A stretch of DNA of 64,000 nt from Chitinophaga agri (GTDB lineage Bacteria; Bacteroidota; Bacteroidia; Chitinophagales; Chitinophagaceae), in contig NZ_CP048113.1 of assembly GCF_010093065.1 (NCBI RefSeq), forward strand, positions 5,270,001-5,334,000. Direction: 5' to 3'. Shown piece after piece: positions 52,038-61,156 of the stretch; position 1 is the first letter of the stretch, and each line of letters opens with the position of its first letter. The notes under the pieces were generated by a model, which was given only the letters and a program-made list of their open reading frames with translations, ran no database searches and had not been told where the DNA came from. Made by a program: the position numbers and the translations under genes.

Positions 52038-52400
52038 ATGATCAGAGCAATTAAATTATATACAGGAGAAGACGGACATTCGCACTTTACAGTAGGGACG
52101 GTCACACACAGAGATGTGAAAGAAGCGGATTCGATCATGTTCAATGAAACCGCCCCCCATTCTACCTATGACTGGCACCCGGCTCCCACTACACAATATG
52201 TAATTACTTTATCTGGCACCCTGTTGTTTGAAACAGCATTGGGAGAGCAGTTTGTACTCAGACCAGGAGATGTACTGATCGCCATGGATACATATGGCTC
52301 CGGGCACAAATGGGAGCTGATAGATGATCAGCCATGGAGACGTGTGTATGTTACTTTTAAGGATGGTGCGGATATTAATTTCGTACCTGATGTACAGTAG
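52038..52400 (+). CDS. cupin-fold protein
   Basis: The 120-residue protein is a single-domain cupin. It has HFTVGTVTHRDVKEADSIMFNETAPHSTYDWHPAPTTQYVI, in which H-x-x-P and a later QYVITLSGTLLFET form cupin motif 1, and EQFVLRPGDVLIAMDTYGSGHKW forms motif 2 with its His. Several metal ligands of the classic motif are replaced, so metal binding is uncertain. It may bind a small metabolite. It is a single gene in a short divergent gap. Confidence 0.75.
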   Translation: MIRAIKLYTGEDGHSHFTVGTVTHRDVKEADSIMFNETAPHSTYDWHPAPTTQYVITLSGTLLFETALGEQFVLRPGDVLIAMDTYGSGHKWELIDDQPWRRVYVTFKDGADINFVPDVQ

Positions 52401-52550
52401 ACTGGTATCCACTTTGGATGTCATTGCAGTCGCTGCCGGAACCGATAATGTGAGCGCCGATATTACAGCTGCTATTTTTCGGATGGACTTATGTCTTTTT
52501 GTAGATCCCCTATTTCCCGTTCCAAATTACCGGATTACATAAATATGTAC
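52401..52550. other. short intergenic gap
   Basis: Nothing coding seen. The convergent hydrolase gene ends downstream and has its terminator at 52551-52574. Confidence 0.5.
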
Positions 52551-52574
52551 AAAAAAAGCCAGGGAGACCTGGCT
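52551..52574 (-). terminator. intrinsic terminator of the alpha/beta hydrolase gene
   Basis: On the minus strand AGCCAGG(T) / (A)CCTGGCT folds with a short loop and is followed by TTTTTTT. Confidence 0.8.
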
Positions 52575-52583
52575 GCTGATAAT

Positions 52584-53714
52584 TTATTTGAAAACGTTTC
52601 GCAAGAACCGTTCTACTGCGTAGGTGGACAACTGTCCGCCGGGGCCTTTCAGATTATAATCGAATCCATGTGTGGCCCAGGGTAGTGACAGAAAGAAGTG
52701 CTTGATGCCATTGCCGGCCAGTTTCTTATTCAGCCGGATACTATGCTCATATGCTACCAGTGCGTCTTTTTCCCCATGTATGATCAGCGTCGGAACGGCA
52801 TGTTTATCTGCATATTCAATCGGAGAGCTGGCAGCATAATTCCCCGGTACAGCGGAATAAGTACCGCCCAGGTAGTCTTCCAGTACCTTGCGCGAGTCCA
52901 TTACCAGCGGATTGGCCGGCAGGGAATAGCCCCATACCATATCAGCCGGGCCATAGAAGTCAACCACGGCTTTCAGCCCAGGTACGGGCTGACGGTAAGC
53001 TGCCAGCAATGCAATCTGCGCACCGGCAGAACGTCCCAGTAATGCCAGATTATTGGTGTCTATCTGTAACGTAGCAGCCTGTGAACACAGGTAACCGATC
53101 GCTGCGTAGACGTCTTCAATGGGAGCGGGACAGAGGAATGCCGGGGCCAGTCTGTAGTTGACAGATGCTACATGATACCCCGCATGTGCGAGATAACTGT
53201 TCAGCTCTGGTAGTTGTTTATTGTCCCCGCTTTTCCAAGAACCACCATGTACCACCACCACACACGGCCGGATACCGGGTTGCTGTGAGGGATAAAAATC
53301 CAGGGCGGATGAATGCAGGTTATCTGTACGGTAGAAATGGGTTGCTGCGGTTACCGGTGATTGTGGATAGTCAGTCAGCATAGTCAGAAAGCTAAAGGGA
53401 GTACCCTGTGCGCTTTCATCCTTCTGTTCGCCCAGTGCTTTGTCCATGGCTGCAGGCAGTTCTCTGGATATATACCAGGCCCGTAGGACCGGGGCCACAT
53501 ACAGCATGATCGCTGCTATGCCGATCAGGGTACCTGCCAGCTGAAACCTGCCGGCATAAAACCCTGTGACCAGTAATACGAAAGTGATCGTAACAAACAC
53601 CCAGGCAAACTCTGCTACGCCAATAGCCAGCATCCACAGGTGATAGGTTGGCGCTCTGAAAATCGTTAAAAGTGATACCAGGAAAGAGATGATAATTAAT
53701 ACTAAACGAACCAT
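52584..53714 (-). CDS. membrane-anchored alpha/beta hydrolase (esterase/lipase, HSL-like)
   Basis: The 376-residue protein has three to four membrane helices in residues 1-80, then a soluble hydrolase domain. The oxyanion motif HGGSWKSG starts at residue 156, the nucleophile elbow GRSAG contains Ser229, and the late acid and base lie in HGEKDALV and ATHGFD. The DAELAxx-type pattern is that of the hormone-sensitive-lipase group (carboxylesterases). Its substrate is unknown. The HxlR regulator gene is divergent with 123 bases between the start codons. Confidence 0.88.
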   Translation of the reverse strand: MVRLVLIIISFLVSLLTIFRAPTYHLWMLAIGVAEFAWVFVTITFVLLVTGFYAGRFQLAGTLIGIAAIMLYVAPVLRAWYISRELPAAMDKALGEQKDESAQGTPFSFLTMLTDYPQSPVTAATHFYRTDNLHSSALDFYPSQQPGIRPCVVVVHGGSWKSGDNKQLPELNSYLAHAGYHVASVNYRLAPAFLCPAPIEDVYAAIGYLCSQAATLQIDTNNLALLGRSAGAQIALLAAYRQPVPGLKAVVDFYGPADMVWGYSLPANPLVMDSRKVLEDYLGGTYSAVPGNYAASSPIEYADKHAVPTLIIHGEKDALVAYEHSIRLNKKLAGNGIKHFFLSLPWATHGFDYNLKGPGGQLSTYAVERFLRNVFK

Positions 53715-53837
53715 AAACAGGTGTATTCCCTACGTAAAGATATGAATGAAAATGATTGCCCGGCCATCCATCCCAAACTGCTTTGCCGTATACCGCAATA
53801 GCAGTAATTTCAGTTTATTGAAAAAAAGGTGTTGTAT

Positions 53838-54206
53838 ATGGCAGAAAGAAAAACGAATTCATCCAACTATCAGAACCAGTCTTACCTGGAAAGTAAATGT
53901 CCGCTAAATGAGCTGTTGTTTACCATGAGCAGACGCTGGACGACAGATGTCCTCTTTTGCATAGAGGAAGGTAACAACCGTTTTTCCGGCATTCGTGAAG
54001 AACTGGCCTATATTACAGATCACATTTTATCAGACAGACTGAAAACATTGGAGAAAACAGGACTGATCACCCGTCATCAGTTTCCGGGAATGCCTCCGAA
54101 AGTGACCTATTCGCTGACAGAACATGGGGTAGAACTGTGTAGCCTGCTGGGTAAGTTATGTGACTTTTCCAGTGTGATATATGAAGACAAGGCAGTCACT
54201 GCCTGA
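53838..54206 (+). CDS. HxlR-family winged-helix regulator
   Basis: From ATG 53838 (GTG 53829 is possible) the protein has 122 residues. The HxlR pattern is clear: CPLNELLFTMSRRWTTDVLFCIEEG, RFSGIREELAYITDHILSDRLKTLEKTGLI and YSLTEHGVELCSLLGKL. Such proteins often sense aldehydes or quinones through a cysteine; here the Cys at the C(P)L motif is present. It may control the divergent hydrolase or the serine hydrolase gene that follows 74 bases downstream. Confidence 0.93.
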   Translation: MAERKTNSSNYQNQSYLESKCPLNELLFTMSRRWTTDVLFCIEEGNNRFSGIREELAYITDHILSDRLKTLEKTGLITRHQFPGMPPKVTYSLTEHGVELCSLLGKLCDFSSVIYEDKAVTA

Positions 54207-54280
54207 GATAGGTTCCACGTTATGAAGCACAGCAGTTCTAAGTAAGTTTTATTATCTTGGGGCTAACTTAAACACCCACA

Positions 54281-56098
54281 ATGAAACAAGTTAGCCTGTA
54301 TCTGTGTCTTCTGCTGACCACCTTTCTGCAGGTCAGTGCACAATCATCGGAAAAGCCAGTACAACGTCTTGCTGGTATTGAAAAATCAATAGACAAGATA
54401 TTACATGACTGGCATACGGCCGGTATTGCTGTTGCAGTTGTAGAGAAAGATAAAGTGATCTATGCCAGGGGATTCGGATACCGGGATTATGAGAAGAAAT
54501 TACCGGTAACACCTAATACGGTTTTTGCCATCGGTTCCTGTTCGAAAGCATTCACTTCCGCCTTGCTGGGGCTCCTTCGTGAAGAAGGTAAGCTCGATTT
54601 TGAAACACCCGTACGTAATTATCTGCCGGAACTGGTATTCTACAATGATGATATGAACGCGCATATCTCATTGCGGGATATGATGAGCCATCGTACCGGT
54701 CTGTCCCGCTACGACGTTTCGTGGTACCTGTTTGGCGCTCCTTCAAGAGACAGCCTATTGTATCGTATCCGCTACATGGAGCCTAATGAGCCGCTTCGTT
54801 ATAAATGGCAGTATAACAATTTCATGTTTTTTGCACAGGGTGTTGTAGCGGAAAAGCTGACCGGTAAAAGCTGGGAAGACAATATTAAGACCCGCTTCTT
54901 TGATAGCCTCGGCATGTCACGTTCATCCACCGCAATCTCGGGATTTAATGTGGAGGACGCCGCCTTCGGATATGGTGTTCAAAAGGATTCGATCATTTTT
55001 AAAAGAGAATATAAAAACATTAATGTGATCGGGCCGGCAGGTAGTATTAATAGTACTGTCAATGATATGGCGCATTGGGTAACCGCATGGATTAACGGCG
55101 GTAAATACAACGGCAAACAGGTCATTCCTGCTGCCTATGTCGCAGAGGCACAGAGCGGGCAGATGACGATGGGAGCCGGCAGACCAGACAAACAGATGCC
55201 GGAAGTATACGGTGGCACTTATGGTCTCGGGTGGATGATATCTTCCTACAGAGGGCATTACCAGGTGGAACACGGTGGTAATATTGATGGCTTTTCTGCC
55301 AGCACGTCCTTTTATCCTTCAGATAGTATCGGGATCATTGTACTCACTAACCAGGATGGCTCTCCAGTGCCTTCACTGGTAAGGAGCCTGATCGCCGACA
55401 GGATGCTCGGACTGAAGTATTATGCCTGGAGTGATACCCTGTTAAAGAAGGTGACAACACAACGTGCGGCAGATAAAAAGATTAAGGAAAAGAAAGAGGA
55501 AGTTCCTGTTGTAAAAGGTGCAGATGTGATCAGGAAGAACCTGACTGACTATACCGGAACCTATTCCAATAATGCTTTCGGCTCGTTTGAGGTGATTATA
55601 CAGCATGACTCATTATTTGCGCTGCTCGGCGATCAGAAAGAATTTCTGAAACATGTCAACTACGATATCTTCCAGACCTATACTGTCGACAAAATGAAAG
55701 GTATAGACTCTACAGAAGGCGGTAATAAAGTGAAGTTTAATGTTGATATCAATGGTGATATCACAGCAGCTGAAATTGATCTCGGGGTAAAGTCGCCGGT
55801 TCTTTTTGGCAGAAGGGCGAAGGCCATTCCAATGACCAAAGCGTCTTTGGAGAAATATGTAGGTGTTTATTCTTTTGGTCCGCTGGATGCTACTGTACAT
55901 CTGAAAGGAGAGGATCAACTGATGATGGATGTGCCAGGGCAAACGGACTACATATTGGTACCTGTTGAAAAAGACAAGTTTTTGCTGAAGGGGTTAAGTG
56001 GTTATACGGTGGAGTTTACGGCTAATGACAAAGGAGAGGTCGTGTCACTGACATCTGTACAGCCTAACGGCCGTTTCAAGGCAGAAAAGAAGAAGTAA
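54281..56098 (+). CDS. secreted serine hydrolase of the beta-lactamase family (class C/DUF3471)
   Basis: The 605-residue protein has a signal peptide (MKQVSLYLCLLLTTFLQVSAQ). Residues 30-390 form a penicillin-binding/beta-lactamase fold with SCSK at 86-89 (nucleophile Ser86), YNN at 178-180 and the HGG motif in VEHGGNIDG at about 328. A C-terminal beta-domain of about 200 residues resembles DUF3471. The family contains peptidases, esterases and beta-lactamases; class C beta-lactamase activity is possible but most such proteins with DUF3471 are esterases or peptidases. It ends at a strong terminator. Confidence 0.9.
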   Translation: MKQVSLYLCLLLTTFLQVSAQSSEKPVQRLAGIEKSIDKILHDWHTAGIAVAVVEKDKVIYARGFGYRDYEKKLPVTPNTVFAIGSCSKAFTSALLGLLREEGKLDFETPVRNYLPELVFYNDDMNAHISLRDMMSHRTGLSRYDVSWYLFGAPSRDSLLYRIRYMEPNEPLRYKWQYNNFMFFAQGVVAEKLTGKSWEDNIKTRFFDSLGMSRSSTAISGFNVEDAAFGYGVQKDSIIFKREYKNINVIGPAGSINSTVNDMAHWVTAWINGGKYNGKQVIPAAYVAEAQSGQMTMGAGRPDKQMPEVYGGTYGLGWMISSYRGHYQVEHGGNIDGFSASTSFYPSDSIGIIVLTNQDGSPVPSLVRSLIADRMLGLKYYAWSDTLLKKVTTQRAADKKIKEKKEEVPVVKGADVIRKNLTDYTGTYSNNAFGSFEVIIQHDSLFALLGDQKEFLKHVNYDIFQTYTVDKMKGIDSTEGGNKVKFNVDINGDITAAEIDLGVKSPVLFGRRAKAIPMTKASLEKYVGVYSFGPLDATVHLKGEDQLMMDVPGQTDYILVPVEKDKFLLKGLSGYTVEFTANDKGEVVSLTSVQPNGRFKAEKKK

Positions 56099-56117
56099 TA
56101 CTGTTGATATTAAATGC

Positions 56118-56152
56118 AAAGAGGGTGTTCGTCATAACGGACACCCTCTTTG
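56118..56152. terminator. bidirectional intrinsic terminator
   Basis: AAAGAGGGTGT / ACACCCTCTTT stem with short T runs on both sides; it separates the serine hydrolase gene from the convergent YceI gene. Confidence 0.85.
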
Positions 56153-56174
56153 TTTATAGCAAAATGAATAATTA

Positions 56175-56846
56175 TTACTTTCTGGAAGCGGTCACCCTGA
56201 ATTCAAGATTCACCACAGAATTGATAAGTTTATCCTGCATGGACTTATCTGCCCTGTAGGTCATACCCCATAATGTCCGGTCAATATTGAAGTTTGCCAT
56301 AGCAGTAAGTGTGCCTTCGTCAAACCTGATAATGGCAGGGAAAGAAACATTTTTAGTGATGTTTTTAATAGTCAGATTACCCTGCACCATGTAGTTGGCA
56401 TTCTTCATCAATACCTCATTGCCAACAGAAGGTACGAAGTCGGTCACGTTGGTGATTTCGAAACTGGCTGTCGGGTATTGAGCTACATCGAAGAACAAGG
56501 GACCTTTTAACTCGTCCTCCAGTTTGCGCTTCAGGGTAGTGTCTGATTTAGACAGGTCGATGTTTTCCAGTGAGTTCATCCTGATGATGATATTACCACC
56601 GGTTACAAGGGAGTCTTTCACCAGCAGTTTTCCTTCCTGTAGTTCAAAACGGCCGGTATGTTTGCCGGTAGGTTTGGTGCCTATCCAACGCAGTTCGCTG
56701 TTAGCAGTGTCTACCCGGTATGGACTACCTTCGCCCTCTTTTACCGGATGCGCTTCTGTAATGGTCGCTTTGTCGGCTTTCGGTGCCTGTTCGCAGGCAG
56801 CCAGCAAGGCGATCAGCATGATAGAAAGTATATATCTCATAAACAT
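56175..56846 (-). CDS. YceI-family lipoprotein
   Basis: The 223-residue protein (221 from the second Met, which gives a tidier signal) has a lipobox IALLAACEQ. The YceI domain covers about residues 40-220 with YRVDTANSELRWIGTKPTGKHTG near the start, and a lipocalin-like barrel thereafter. YceI proteins bind isoprenoid-like molecules in the periplasm. It begins eight bases after the paaN stop codon, so it is in the same operon. Confidence 0.92.
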   Translation of the reverse strand: MFMRYILSIMLIALLAACEQAPKADKATITEAHPVKEGEGSPYRVDTANSELRWIGTKPTGKHTGRFELQEGKLLVKDSLVTGGNIIIRMNSLENIDLSKSDTTLKRKLEDELKGPLFFDVAQYPTASFEITNVTDFVPSVGNEVLMKNANYMVQGNLTIKNITKNVSFPAIIRFDEGTLTAMANFNIDRTLWGMTYRADKSMQDKLINSVVNLEFRVTASRK

Positions 56847-56854
56847 ATTATTCG

Positions 56855-58513
56855 TCAGCTTCCTGCCACTTCCCGGTTACCTACCCATACAAATCTGCGC
56901 AGGATAAATTCCGGATTAGTGAAACTGGCATTACCCGCAGGATTCCCACCTGTTACATGAAAATCGGAGAATGCCGCATGCTGGTTAACCCAGATGAATC
57001 CGGTAAAGTTAAAGGATACGGGTGTAAATACGTTGTTCATCTCTTCCGTAATCTTTTCTTTTACCTCAGGACTGGTCGTATAGGCAGCACAGGTGATAGC
57101 TCCATGTTGCTGCGCCATCTGACGGGCCAGTTGTATTGATTCACTGGTATCTTTTGTTTTAATCAGCAACAAAACCGGGCCAAACAACTCCTGTTCGAAG
57201 ATATGTTTGTCCGTGCTGCTTACTTCAAGGATAGCCGGTGTGCAACCACGCACACGGGTAAACTCTTCATTGACCAGTGGCTGTCCCTCCAGGATCATTT
57301 TAGCACCCAGTTTAGCTGCATTATGCGCTCTTTGCAGGGTACTTTCGTTTTGTAAGGCACCCAGTGTACCTGCACCCATTTTCGGGTTGTTTACGAGGCT
57401 CACAACGGCATCTTTGAATTTTTGCACGACTTCATCAAACGACAGCTTACCATTGCTGGTGGTGATCCCATCCGCAGGAATGAAGAAATTCTGCGGAGCA
57501 GTACACATCTGTCCTGAATATAGAGAAACTGAAAATGCAAGGTTCTGCAGTACGGCATCAATATCTGCCACGCTATCCAGGATCACTGAGTTAACACCTG
57601 CTTTTTCAGTAAAAACAGTCTTGTTACGGAGTGATTCCACATACTCACCAAATCGGCTACCACCAGTATAGTCAATCAGCTGTATGCCCGGGTGCTCACA
57701 TAATGTCTTGGTGATCAGTGTGGAAGAAGTGTCAGCGGCCAGCTGGCAAAGGGCTGGACTGAAGCCTTTCTCCTGTAATACCCCCTGAATAGCCGCTACT
57801 ACAATAGCGATAGGCAGGATGGCTTTCGGATGTGGCTTTACGATCACCGGATTGCCAGTCACGAGGTCAGCATAAATACCAGGTAGCGAGTTCCATACCG
57901 GGAAGGTGGAGCATCCTATCACCAGACCTATGCCTTTCGGAATAGCTCTGAACTGTTTTTTCAATTGAAGGGATGTCTTACCCATTGGTTTTTCCCATAC
58001 AAGGGAAGAAGGGTAGCGGTTGCCTTCATGATAGCCCATGGCGATCGCTTCCAGTGCCCTGTCATTGGCATGTGGACCAGAAGCCTGAAAGCTCATCATG
58101 AAGCTCTGGCCTGTAGTATGCATAGTCGCATAAGCGATGTCGAAGAAACGTTCTTTCACGGCTTCCAGTGTTTCGACCAGTATGTCGGCGCGTACGTCTA
58201 CAGTTGTATTGCGCCAGTGGGGAGCGGCAGCAATGGCTGTATGGACCAGTTCATCAGCAGTGAAGATGGGATAGGTGATACCCAGTGCTTCCTGTGTATA
58301 AGGAGATACTTCTTCTCCTGCCCAGGAAGTTTCTCCTGTTTGCAGCAATTGCTTAAAAGGGTGCTGCAGCAGCGCTTTATAACGGGCTTCGCCCTGTTCT
58401 GCTGCGTTTTCACCATAGGCTTTGGGGTGTTCCGGGTACTGCGAATAGAATGCCCGTTCATGATTAGCCTTTACAGCGTTCTCAATTGTGTTTTGGTGTT
58501 TAATGTTTAACAT
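56855..58513 (-). CDS. paaN: PaaN-type aldehyde dehydrogenase
   Basis: The 552-residue protein is of the phenylacetate-degradation PaaN group (longer than ordinary aldehyde dehydrogenases, with an N-terminal extension). Seen are the catalytic region YSGQMCTAPQNFFIP with its Cys, FTEKAGVNSVIL with the Glu, and IGCSTFPVWNSLPGIYADLVTGNPVIVKPHP of the cofactor site. PaaN oxidises a ring-opened aldehyde intermediate in phenylacetate catabolism. No paaABCDE genes lie in the window. A TPR gene ends 37 bases upstream and the YceI gene follows eight bases downstream. Confidence 0.88.
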   Translation of the reverse strand: MLNIKHQNTIENAVKANHERAFYSQYPEHPKAYGENAAEQGEARYKALLQHPFKQLLQTGETSWAGEEVSPYTQEALGITYPIFTADELVHTAIAAAPHWRNTTVDVRADILVETLEAVKERFFDIAYATMHTTGQSFMMSFQASGPHANDRALEAIAMGYHEGNRYPSSLVWEKPMGKTSLQLKKQFRAIPKGIGLVIGCSTFPVWNSLPGIYADLVTGNPVIVKPHPKAILPIAIVVAAIQGVLQEKGFSPALCQLAADTSSTLITKTLCEHPGIQLIDYTGGSRFGEYVESLRNKTVFTEKAGVNSVILDSVADIDAVLQNLAFSVSLYSGQMCTAPQNFFIPADGITTSNGKLSFDEVVQKFKDAVVSLVNNPKMGAGTLGALQNESTLQRAHNAAKLGAKMILEGQPLVNEEFTRVRGCTPAILEVSSTDKHIFEQELFGPVLLLIKTKDTSESIQLARQMAQQHGAITCAAYTTSPEVKEKITEEMNNVFTPVSFNFTGFIWVNQHAAFSDFHVTGGNPAGNASFTNPEFILRRFVWVGNREVAGS

Positions 58514-58550
58514 ATGTGGAATTTGTGAATTGAATTACCTCATGGTCCAA

Positions 58551-59627
58551 TCACCTTACCAACGTAAACTTGTTATCATTGTAGTATTCATCCTGTCTTA
58601 ATCTCAGTGGGTGATTACGTTGATATTGCAAAAAGGTGTCGTATTCTGTTTTGTGCATGGTGGTCCATGCTCTATATGCAGGCTGATTAGCCACAGGGCC
58701 AAACATCCATTGATTATATGCCTCAAACATACCCTGTTTTAACAGGGTGCGTTGGTAGTCAAACAGGGCATATGGATAATGCTCACCTGCGTAACTATAC
58801 CAGTCCAGCAGGAAGCGGGTACGCAGCATGATCAGTGTTTCAGGATCAATACCTGCCATCACAACGCTGATTTGTTTACCCATAGATGCTTTGAAGGCAG
58901 CCGCAAAGTCAGCCATTTTCTTTTTGCCTTTCTGCTCGTTTTCCTGTTCTATGGCTTTATTCAGCAACGAAGGATCGTTGTATAAAGTTTTATAAGCATC
59001 CAGCAGCAGTGTTCTTACTTCCGCCGTACGGGCAGTATAACTTTCCAGGTTCACGAATATTTCCCCGTATATGATGATCCATACCGGATTATTCATGTAT
59101 GCATATGCTTTCACAGCACTGTAGTAATTGCCTGAATAGTTAGGTGCTTTCTCAATACCTTTCAGATAACTTCCCATACCGCCTTCAAATATTTTGAGGA
59201 ACATGAGCAGTTGTCCGTTGTCATTATAAAGTTCTCCGCTTTCAGGGAAGCGGCGTAACGCTTTTTCATACAGCTTCTGTGCTGTTTTCCACTCCTGGCG
59301 TGACTGATAGATATTGCCTGCTATCTGGAAAGTTTGTTCGTCCGCTTCTTTTTTATTCAGCAGCGGTTCCACTGTACTTTTTGCCTTGTTCATGTCACCC
59401 TGCAGGTAATAGGCAAAGCCCAGCTGTTTTTTAACGTCTATATTATCAGGTTCCTGTTGTAGCGCCTGGTTCAAAACAAGGATCGCATTGGCATAGTCTC
59501 CATCGCGTATAAAGCCAGTGGCGGTGGAATACAGTTCCTTCGCATCCTGTGCGGACGCAGTTATTATACAAGAAAATAATATAGCAGTAAACAAGCCTGC
59601 TTTCAGTAAAGATGCCCTCATATTCAT
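58551..59627 (-). CDS. TPR-containing secreted protein
   Basis: ATG 59627 (or 59621) starts a protein of about 358 residues with a signal peptide (MNMRASLLKAGLFTAILFSC...ASA). An upstream in-frame ATG at 59675 adds 16 unlikely residues. Residues about 30-140 are tetratricopeptide repeats (LYSTATGFIRDGDYANAILVLNQALQQEPD, AYYLQGDMNKAKSTVE). The C-terminal half (about 170-358) is helical and aromatic-rich with no family I know. It may precede paaN and the YceI gene in an operon. Confidence 0.75.
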   Translation of the reverse strand: MNMRASLLKAGLFTAILFSCIITASAQDAKELYSTATGFIRDGDYANAILVLNQALQQEPDNIDVKKQLGFAYYLQGDMNKAKSTVEPLLNKKEADEQTFQIAGNIYQSRQEWKTAQKLYEKALRRFPESGELYNDNGQLLMFLKIFEGGMGSYLKGIEKAPNYSGNYYSAVKAYAYMNNPVWIIIYGEIFVNLESYTARTAEVRTLLLDAYKTLYNDPSLLNKAIEQENEQKGKKKMADFAAAFKASMGKQISVVMAGIDPETLIMLRTRFLLDWYSYAGEHYPYALFDYQRTLLKQGMFEAYNQWMFGPVANQPAYRAWTTMHKTEYDTFLQYQRNHPLRLRQDEYYNDNKFTLVR

Positions 59628-59722
59628 GCCGGTCTGACGTTTGCTGTAAAAATAAAGAAAAAATGTGCCAAACATTCAGGCAGGGCGCGGAATTGGTATT
59701 TCTGCGCCTGTTTCCTGCCATA

Positions 59723-59756
59723 TAAAAAAACAAACGCCCACCTGAAGGGTGGGCGC
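59723..59756 (-). terminator. intrinsic terminator of the DUF1015 gene
   Basis: On the minus strand GCGCCCACC / GGTGGGCG with a short loop is followed by TTTGTTTTTTT; it begins 21 bases after the DUF1015 stop. Confidence 0.85.
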
Positions 59757-59777
59757 TGTATAGTATGATGAATAATC

Positions 59778-61019
59778 TTAAATTATCTGAGAGATCAGGC
59801 CATCACGCAGTTTAGGCTCAAACCACGTGCTTTTCGGAGGCATTACATTTCCGCTGTCAGCGATGTCAAACAGCTGTTGGATCGTAACCGGATATAATGC
59901 GAAAGCCACTTTCATTTCACCGCTATCTACTCTTTTCACCAGTTCCTGCAGTCCGCGGATACCGCCAACGAAGTCAATTCGTTTGTCAGTACGCTGGTCT
60001 TTAATACCCAGGATTTTGTCCAGTACATTATTAGAGAGGATGGTTACGTCAAGAATACCAATTGGATCGGTGGTATAGGTGCCTTCTTTAGCTACCAGGC
60101 GGTACCAGTTTCCTTCCAGGTACATGCTGAACTCGTGCAGCATGCTTGGTTGCTGTGGCAGGTGACCGATAGATTCTACGGTAAAATCATACTCCAGGCG
60201 GGAGAGCAGTGCTTCTTTGCTCAGGCCATTCAGGTCTTTTACCAGGCGGTTATAGTCCAGGATCACCAGCTGGCTGGCTGGGAAGATAGTGGTGAGGAAG
60301 AAGTTAGCCGGATCGTCAGTTCCGATCAGCTGTCTTTCTTCAAACTCTTTCTGTACGAGTGATGCAGAAGCTGCGCGGTGGTGACCGTCTGCAATGTAGG
60401 TATGAGGTACTTTGGTCTCAAACAGAGATGTGATCTCATTCACAGCGGCTGTTTCATCAACTACCCACACCGTGTGCTGAATACCATCCGTAGCGGTAAA
60501 GTCGTATGCAGGTGCGTGTGCATGGATCCAATGATCGATCAGGGAGTTTACTTCCGGAACGTCATTGTAAGCGAGGAACACGTTACCTGTCTGTGCGCGG
60601 GTGGTCTTAATATTGTTGATACGGTCCTGCTCCTTATCGGGGCGGGTAAATTCGTGTTTTTTTATAATACCCTGGTTATAGTCAGACACAGAAGAAGCAC
60701 ATACCAGGCCTGTCTGTATGCGACCGTTCATAATGAGCCGGTAGATGTAGTAGCAGGCAGTAGCGTCCTGGAACAGGATGTTATCTTTGATAAATTTCTG
60801 CAGGTTTTCAGCAGCTTTATCATATACAGCCTGACTGTATACATCGGTACCTTCGGGAAGGTCAATTTCCGATTTGGAAACATGGTAAAACGAGTACTGG
60901 TTACCGGCAGCTTCTGCTTTAGCCTCTGCTGCACTAAGCACATCGTAGGGGCGGGCAGCAACTTTTTCTGCAAGTTCCTGAGTAGGTCTTAATCCTCTGA
61001 ACGGTCTGATGATTGCCAT
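59778..61019 (-). CDS. DUF1015 family protein
   Basis: The 413-residue protein starts MAIIRPFRGLRPTQELAEKV and has AARPYDVLSAAEAKAEA, YSFYHVSKSEIDLPEGTD, the central HTYIADGHHRAASASL with conserved His residues, and the terminal SVFALYPV-type region read here as FALYPVTIQQLFDIAD. The family is widespread and has no proven function; it often neighbours serine-biosynthesis genes such as serC and serA, as here. The ADGHH motif suggests a metal or phosphate site. Confidence 0.92.
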   Translation of the reverse strand: MAIIRPFRGLRPTQELAEKVAARPYDVLSAAEAKAEAAGNQYSFYHVSKSEIDLPEGTDVYSQAVYDKAAENLQKFIKDNILFQDATACYYIYRLIMNGRIQTGLVCASSVSDYNQGIIKKHEFTRPDKEQDRINNIKTTRAQTGNVFLAYNDVPEVNSLIDHWIHAHAPAYDFTATDGIQHTVWVVDETAAVNEITSLFETKVPHTYIADGHHRAASASLVQKEFEERQLIGTDDPANFFLTTIFPASQLVILDYNRLVKDLNGLSKEALLSRLEYDFTVESIGHLPQQPSMLHEFSMYLEGNWYRLVAKEGTYTTDPIGILDVTILSNNVLDKILGIKDQRTDKRIDFVGGIRGLQELVKRVDSGEMKVAFALYPVTIQQLFDIADSGNVMPPKSTWFEPKLRDGLISQII

Positions 61020-61039
61020 GATATTATATTGTTAGGCCG

Positions 61040-61047
61040 CAAAAGTA
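61040..61047 (-). promoter_or_regulatory. -7 box TACTTTTG for the DUF1015 gene
   Basis: Full TAnnTTTG match on the minus strand 20 bases before the start codon at 61019. It lies between the long palindrome and the gene, so DUF1015 can be transcribed independently of serC. Confidence 0.5.
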
Positions 61048-61078
61048 AATAATTAATTTTTCCCGTCTAAGCGGTAAT

Positions 61079-61156
61079 TAGTTCGACAGAACATATAAAA
61101 AAGCCAAGGTCCTGCCTGAGCAGGACCTTGGCTTTTTTATATGTTCTGTCGAACTA
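61079..61156 (-). terminator. perfect 78-bp palindrome containing the serC terminator
   Basis: Bases 61079-61115 and 61120-61156 are exact reverse complements (37 bp) around a 4-base loop. The inner half is an intrinsic terminator with GCCAAGGTCCTGC / GCAGGACCTTGGC stem, A-run and T-run on either side. The outer 18 bp (TAGTTCGACAGAACATAT and its complement) extend the perfect stem and include the serC stop codon (61154-61156 on the minus strand). Confidence 0.93.

Noticed and set aside
51947..52144. N-terminal extension of the PH-like membrane protein
   Set aside because: It would overlap the cupin gene on the other strand, and the encoded residues do not resemble a domain.
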